A stretch of DNA of 26,847 bases from Actinomycetota bacterium (GTDB lineage: Bacteria; Actinomycetota; Aquicultoria; Aquicultorales; Aquicultoraceae), in assembly GCA_030017355.1 (NCBI GenBank), contig JASEIR010000006.1, positions 4,275-31,121 on the forward strand, in the 5' to 3' direction. Positions 23,488 through 26,847 of the stretch are shown here, in pieces; position 1 is the first letter of the stretch, and every line of letters starts with the position of its first letter. The translations under genes were made by a program, and so were the position numbers. Below the pieces are notes generated by a model that saw nothing but the letters and a program-made list of their open reading frames with translations, searched no databases and was not told the origin of the DNA.

Positions 23488-23880
23488 GTGTATGATGAGC
23501 CGGTTTACATGATAAGCGTTGCAGCAAAGCTTGCTGGGATGCACCCACAAACTCTTAGGATTTATGAGCGAAAAAAGCTTATAAATCCGCAGCGCACGCA
23601 AGGGAGCACAAGGCTTTATTCCCAGCGAGATGTTGATCGCTTAAAACTGATTCAGGTGCTGACCCAGGAGTTAGGCATAAATCTTGCTGGAGTTACTAGA
23701 ATTTTTGAGCTTCAGGACGAAATTGAACAGCTGCAATGCCTTATCGATGAGCTCAATAAAAAAGTGGCATGCCTTCAGGAGAGCTTAAGTCAAGAGCTCG
23801 AGAAGGTTAAGCAGAGCGCACTTGTACCTATGTCTCGCGGGCAGATTGTTTTGCGGAAAACCAGAAGGCCAGGCTGTTAA
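23488..23880 (+). CDS. hspR: Heat-shock repressor HspR (MerR family)
   Basis: 130 residues with a GTG start (GGAG nine bases upstream). The N-terminal MerR-type helix-turn-helix shows the HspR hallmark MISVAAKLAGMHPQTLRIYE followed by RTQGSTRLYSQRDVDRL. A coiled-coil dimerisation segment (about 70-110) follows, and the tail is basic. HspR with DnaK as co-repressor switches off dnaK and clpB operons in actinobacteria by binding CTTGAGT-N7-ACTCAAG. Its place after dnaJ matches that arrangement, but such an operator was not found in the window. Confidence 0.93.
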   Translation: MYDEPVYMISVAAKLAGMHPQTLRIYERKKLINPQRTQGSTRLYSQRDVDRLKLIQVLTQELGINLAGVTRIFELQDEIEQLQCLIDELNKKVACLQESLSQELEKVKQSALVPMSRGQIVLRKTRRPGC

Positions 23881-23910
23881 ATCAGGGGCCAGGGTTAGGA
23901 TTAAAAAGAA

Positions 23911-23953
23911 TTGTCATTGCGAGGAATCCCGCAGGGATTCCGTGGCAATCTCA
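23911..23953. repeat. REP-like palindromic repeat between hspR and clpB
   Basis: TTGTCATTGCGA, then GGAATCCC-GCA-GGGATTCC, then GTGGCAATCTCA: an 8-bp hairpin inside ATTGC/GCAAT outer arms. This wording (cattgcga...ggcaatctc) recurs as intergenic repeats in many unrelated bacterial genomes as I recall. It lies in a 187-bp gap before clpB and may affect transcription between the two genes. Confidence 0.6.
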
Positions 23954-24012
23954 GTCCTTGGGTAGTTGCTCAATTTATTAAGCTAAAGGAAGCCCTATTG
24001 ATGGGGCAACTA

Positions 24013-24028
24013 TAGGAAATATTTCCTA
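24013..24028. promoter_or_regulatory. Perfect 16-bp palindrome upstream of clpB
   Basis: TAGGAAAT-ATTTCCTA, 40 bases before the clpB start. It could be an operator; no regulator is known to me for it. It is followed by the tandem GGTCGGC-GGTCGG (24034-24046). Confidence 0.4.
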
Positions 24029-24067
24029 GCGGTGGTCGGCGGTCGGAGTTCCGAGAAGGTGATAAAG

Positions 24068-26659
24068 ATGAGAATGGATAAGTTTACTATAAAATCGCAG
24101 GAAGCTCTGGGGGAAGCCCAAAGATTGGCTGAAGAGATGGGACACCAGCAGGTTGAACCCGAGCACCTGCTTGCAGCGCTATTAGATCAGCAGGATGGCA
24201 TCGTAAGCCCAATACTTCAAAAACTAGGCGTTAATCAGGCCTTGATTAAGAGCCAGGTTAAAGCTGAACTAGATAGAAGGCCCAAGGTTTCGGGGGCGAT
24301 GGCCGCGTCATATGTAGCTCCTGAGTTAAAGAAGCTACTTGACGGTGCATTTGCTGAGGCTGAAAAGCTTAAAGACGAGTATGTAAGTACCGAGCATCTA
24401 CTGATAGCTTTAATTTCTGGCGATAGCACAGCTGCCAAGATTATGAGATCCGCAGGGGTCACAAAAGATGCCGTACTTAAAATATTGGTTGATGTCCGAG
24501 GCAGCCAGCGAGTAACTGATCAGAATCCTGAGGAAAAGTACCAGGCACTTGAAAAATATAGCCGGGATTTAACAAGGCTTGCTCGCATTGGCAAACTCGA
24601 CCCGGTTATTGGTCGCGATGATGAAATACGCCGGGTAATACAGGTGCTCTCAAGACGCACCAAAAATAACCCGGTTTTGATTGGTGATCCTGGAGTTGGC
24701 AAAACAGCAATTGCTGAAGGGCTTGCACAAAGAATCGTTAGCGGTGATGTGCCTGAGGGCCTTAAAAATAAAAGAGTTGTCGCTCTTGATATAGGAGCTT
24801 TAATCGCGGGCGCAAAATATCGCGGCGAGTTTGAAGATCGCTTAAAAGCTGTGCTAAAAGAAGTCATTAATGCTGAAGGGGAGATAATCCTCTTTATAGA
24901 TGAGCTTCATACATTGGTTGGTGCCGGTGCAGCGGAGGGCGCTGTAGATGCGGCAAACCTGCTAAAGCCTGCACTTGCCAGAGGTGAGCTAAGGGCAATT
25001 GGTGCCACGACTGTTGACGAGTATCGTAAATACATTGAAAAGGATGCTGCGCTTGAGAGGCGCTTCCAGCCAATCCTTGTGGGTGAGCCGTCTGTTGAAG
25101 ATACAGTGGCTATTTTAAGAGGTCTTAAAGAGCGCTATGAAATCCACCATGGTGTGCGCATAACCGATTCAGCTTTAATTGCGGCAGCGATGATGTCAAA
25201 CCGCTATATAACTGATAGATTCTTGCCGGATAAGGCAATTGATCTTGTTGATGAAGCGGCATCTCGGCTGCGCATAGAAATAGATAGTCTTCCAACAGAG
25301 ATTGACGAAGTTGAGCGAAGGATTAAGCAGCTAGAGATAGAAAGGCAAGCTTTCAAAAACGATAAGAGCAAAGCTGCTCTCGAGCGACTTGCAAATATTG
25401 AAAAAGAGCTTGCTGAGCTTAAAGAAAAAAGCTTTCAGATGAGAACCCACTGGGAAAATGAGAAAAATGCAATTCAGGAGATAAGGGCGCTAAAAGAAAA
25501 GATAGAGCAAGCTAAGATGGATGCAGCAAACGCTGAGCGCTCCGGAGACTTGGCTCTAGCAGCAAAGCTTCGCTATGGTGATATCTTAGCTTTTGAAAAG
25601 GAGCTTGATAAAAAGAACAACCGCCTTCTTGAGCTGCAAAAAGATCAGAAAATGCTGAAAGAAGAGGTCGATGAGGAAGATATTGCAGAGGTTGTCTCCA
25701 AATGGACGGGTGTTCCTGTATCCAAGCTCATGGAAGGTGAAGTTGAAAAGCTTATCACAATGGAGGATAGGCTACACCTAAGGGTTATTGGCCAAAATGA
25801 GGCAGTGTCTGCAGTGTCCAATGCAATAAGAAGAGCAAGGGCCGGCCTTCAAGATCCAAACCGCCCACTTGGCTCGTTTATATTCCTTGGCCCAACTGGC
25901 GTTGGAAAGACCGAACTTGCAAGAGCACTAGCCGAGTTTCTCTTTGACGACGAGCGGGCGATGATTCGAATTGATATGTCCGAATATATGGAGAAGCACA
26001 CCGTATCAAGGCTAATTGGCGCACCCCCAGGCTACGTTGGCTATGAGGAGGGTGGTCAGCTTACTGAAGCAGTTAGAAGGCGCCCATATGCTGTTGTTCT
26101 TCTCGATGAAATTGAAAAAGCGCATGGAGATGTTTTCAACGTGCTTTTGCAGATACTAGATGATGGAAGACTAACAGATGGTAAAGGTAGAACCGTCGAT
26201 TTTAAAAACACCATAGTCATTATGACATCTAACATTGGGAGCCAGTACATCCAAGAGATAACTAAGAAAGAAGAGCTAAAGGCAAAAATTGATGAGGTAA
26301 TGAAAGCTCACTTTAGACCAGAGTTCTTAAACAGAGTAGATGAGATAGTCATATTTAACCGGCTCTCTATGGATGATATTAAAAAGATTGTCGATATTCA
26401 GGTTGGTCATTTAAAGAAGCGTGTTGCAGACCATGGCATAACACTTGATCTTACAGACAAAGCAAAGGAGCTTTTGGCAGAAGAGGGCTTTGATCCTGCA
26501 TTTGGCGCCCGTCCTCTTAAGAGAGTCATCCAGAGGAAGCTTCAGGATAGTCTGGCGTTAAAAATCCTTGAAGGCAAGATAAAAGAGGGCGATAGCGTTG
26601 TGGCAGATGTGGCCGATGGGGATATAGTCTTTAACGTGCAGACGCCAGCTTTGGTTTAG
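24068..26659 (+). CDS. clpB: ATP-dependent disaggregase ClpB (Hsp104/AAA+)
   Basis: 863 residues from ATG 24068 (AAGGTGAT four bases upstream; an upstream extension of 12 residues has no ribosome site). Order: Clp N domain with two repeats (about 1-145), first AAA+ domain with Walker A GDPGVGKT (206-213) and Walker B ILFIDELHTL, and the coiled-coil middle domain (about 400-525, e.g. EIDEVERRIKQLEIERQ) that distinguishes ClpB from ClpA/ClpC. The second AAA+ domain has Walker A GPTGVGKT (about 605) and Walker B VVLLDEIEKAH, and the C-terminal domain contains FDPAFGARPLKRVIQ. With DnaK/DnaJ/GrpE it resolubilises aggregates. It is the last gene of the heat-shock block, closed by the terminator at 26689-26720. 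Confidence 0.97.
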   Translation: MRMDKFTIKSQEALGEAQRLAEEMGHQQVEPEHLLAALLDQQDGIVSPILQKLGVNQALIKSQVKAELDRRPKVSGAMAASYVAPELKKLLDGAFAEAEKLKDEYVSTEHLLIALISGDSTAAKIMRSAGVTKDAVLKILVDVRGSQRVTDQNPEEKYQALEKYSRDLTRLARIGKLDPVIGRDDEIRRVIQVLSRRTKNNPVLIGDPGVGKTAIAEGLAQRIVSGDVPEGLKNKRVVALDIGALIAGAKYRGEFEDRLKAVLKEVINAEGEIILFIDELHTLVGAGAAEGAVDAANLLKPALARGELRAIGATTVDEYRKYIEKDAALERRFQPILVGEPSVEDTVAILRGLKERYEIHHGVRITDSALIAAAMMSNRYITDRFLPDKAIDLVDEAASRLRIEIDSLPTEIDEVERRIKQLEIERQAFKNDKSKAALERLANIEKELAELKEKSFQMRTHWENEKNAIQEIRALKEKIEQAKMDAANAERSGDLALAAKLRYGDILAFEKELDKKNNRLLELQKDQKMLKEEVDEEDIAEVVSKWTGVPVSKLMEGEVEKLITMEDRLHLRVIGQNEAVSAVSNAIRRARAGLQDPNRPLGSFIFLGPTGVGKTELARALAEFLFDDERAMIRIDMSEYMEKHTVSRLIGAPPGYVGYEEGGQLTEAVRRRPYAVVLLDEIEKAHGDVFNVLLQILDDGRLTDGKGRTVDFKNTIVIMTSNIGSQYIQEITKKEELKAKIDEVMKAHFRPEFLNRVDEIVIFNRLSMDDIKKIVDIQVGHLKKRVADHGITLDLTDKAKELLAEEGFDPAFGARPLKRVIQRKLQDSLALKILEGKIKEGDSVVADVADGDIVFNVQTPALV

Positions 26660-26688
26660 CTTGTTCGAAGTCTTTGCTGGCTTTAGGT

Positions 26689-26720
26689 TTAAGGGGCAGA
26701 TCTTTGGATCTGCCCCTTAA
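26689..26720 (+). terminator. Strong bidirectional terminator-like hairpin after clpB
   Basis: Perfect 14-bp stem TTAAGGGGCAGATC / GATCTGCCCCTTAA around TTTG, with T/A-rich sides. The remaining bases to the window end show no assignable gene. Confidence 0.88.
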
Positions 26721-26847
26721 TTTACCGGTGGTTGGGAAAGCCCGTTTTTCTTGTACAGTTTTAGCTCTCTGCTTCTATCAGCTTTTCTTTTTAAACTAAA
26801 TGGCGCACTCTTTTCTGCCTCAATTTTTAGCCTTCTTTATAGCGCTG

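Noticed and set aside
26720..26840. Minus-strand open frame of about 35 codons ending in NGLSQPPVN
   Set aside because: It looks somewhat protein-like, but it has an in-frame TAA just upstream at the window edge and no start. It may be the end of a frameshifted gene; it cannot be decided here.
1..26847. CRISPR array, rRNA, tRNA or prophage
   Set aside because: No regularly spaced identical repeats, no rRNA-like stretches, no recognised tRNA and no phage genes were seen on reading both strands.

Overview
The window looks like chromosome of a deep-branching, moderately AT-rich actinobacterium or a close Gram-positive relative. The evidence is a dnaK-hsp20-grpE-dnaJ-hspR-clpB heat-shock block with a MerR-type HspR, a Gram-positive-type DnaK, a Rex-family regulator, and an SOS operator of the actinobacterial/Bacillus type (TCGAAC-N4-GTTCGA) in front of a small DUF6504-like gene and a Y-family polymerase. 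An anaerobic or microaerobic lifestyle is inferred from Feo ferrous-iron uptake, a 2x[4Fe-4S] ferredoxin and a Rex-like protein. Lineage is inference only; there is no rRNA here.

Layout. 1-950: a truncated Zn/Mn-binding lipoprotein (znuA type, minus strand) preceded by two tiny open frames that abut it. 954-2981: ychF and htpX, divergent. 3003-5907: a terminator, then fur, feoA, feoB and a 54-residue Cys-rich protein (plus strand), an iron-uptake unit with palindromic operator candidates before fur and feoA. 5960-7284: a two-gene minus-strand unit, a matrixin-like metalloprotease interrupted by one in-frame TAA and an anchored protein of unknown function. 7285-8290: about 1 kb without a convincing gene, rich in palindromes and repeats. 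8340-11710: a Rossmann-GAF-GGDEF protein with a variant signature, convergent with an O-antigen-ligase/TPR membrane protein. 12039-12695: rex-like regulator. 12763-14319: SOS-controlled DUF6504-like gene plus dinB. 14316-18430 (minus strand): KaiC-like ATPase, two small related membrane proteins, an acidic roadblock protein, an ECF sigma factor and its zinc-finger anti-sigma factor, the most unusual gene neighbourhood here. 18735-18923: ferredoxin. 19180-26659: chaperone cluster closed by a strong terminator.

Working together. Fur probably represses its own gene and feoAB. LexA probably controls the DUF6504-dinB pair. HspR probably controls the chaperone block, although no consensus HAIR operator was seen. 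The KaiC/4TM/4TM/roadblock genes are tightly linked and precede the sigma/anti-sigma pair on the same strand, so a membrane-linked ATP-dependent signalling module is plausible but unproven.

Several start codons were moved downstream from the longest frame because a Shine-Dalgarno (SD) sequence favours the internal start; this is stated in each entry.
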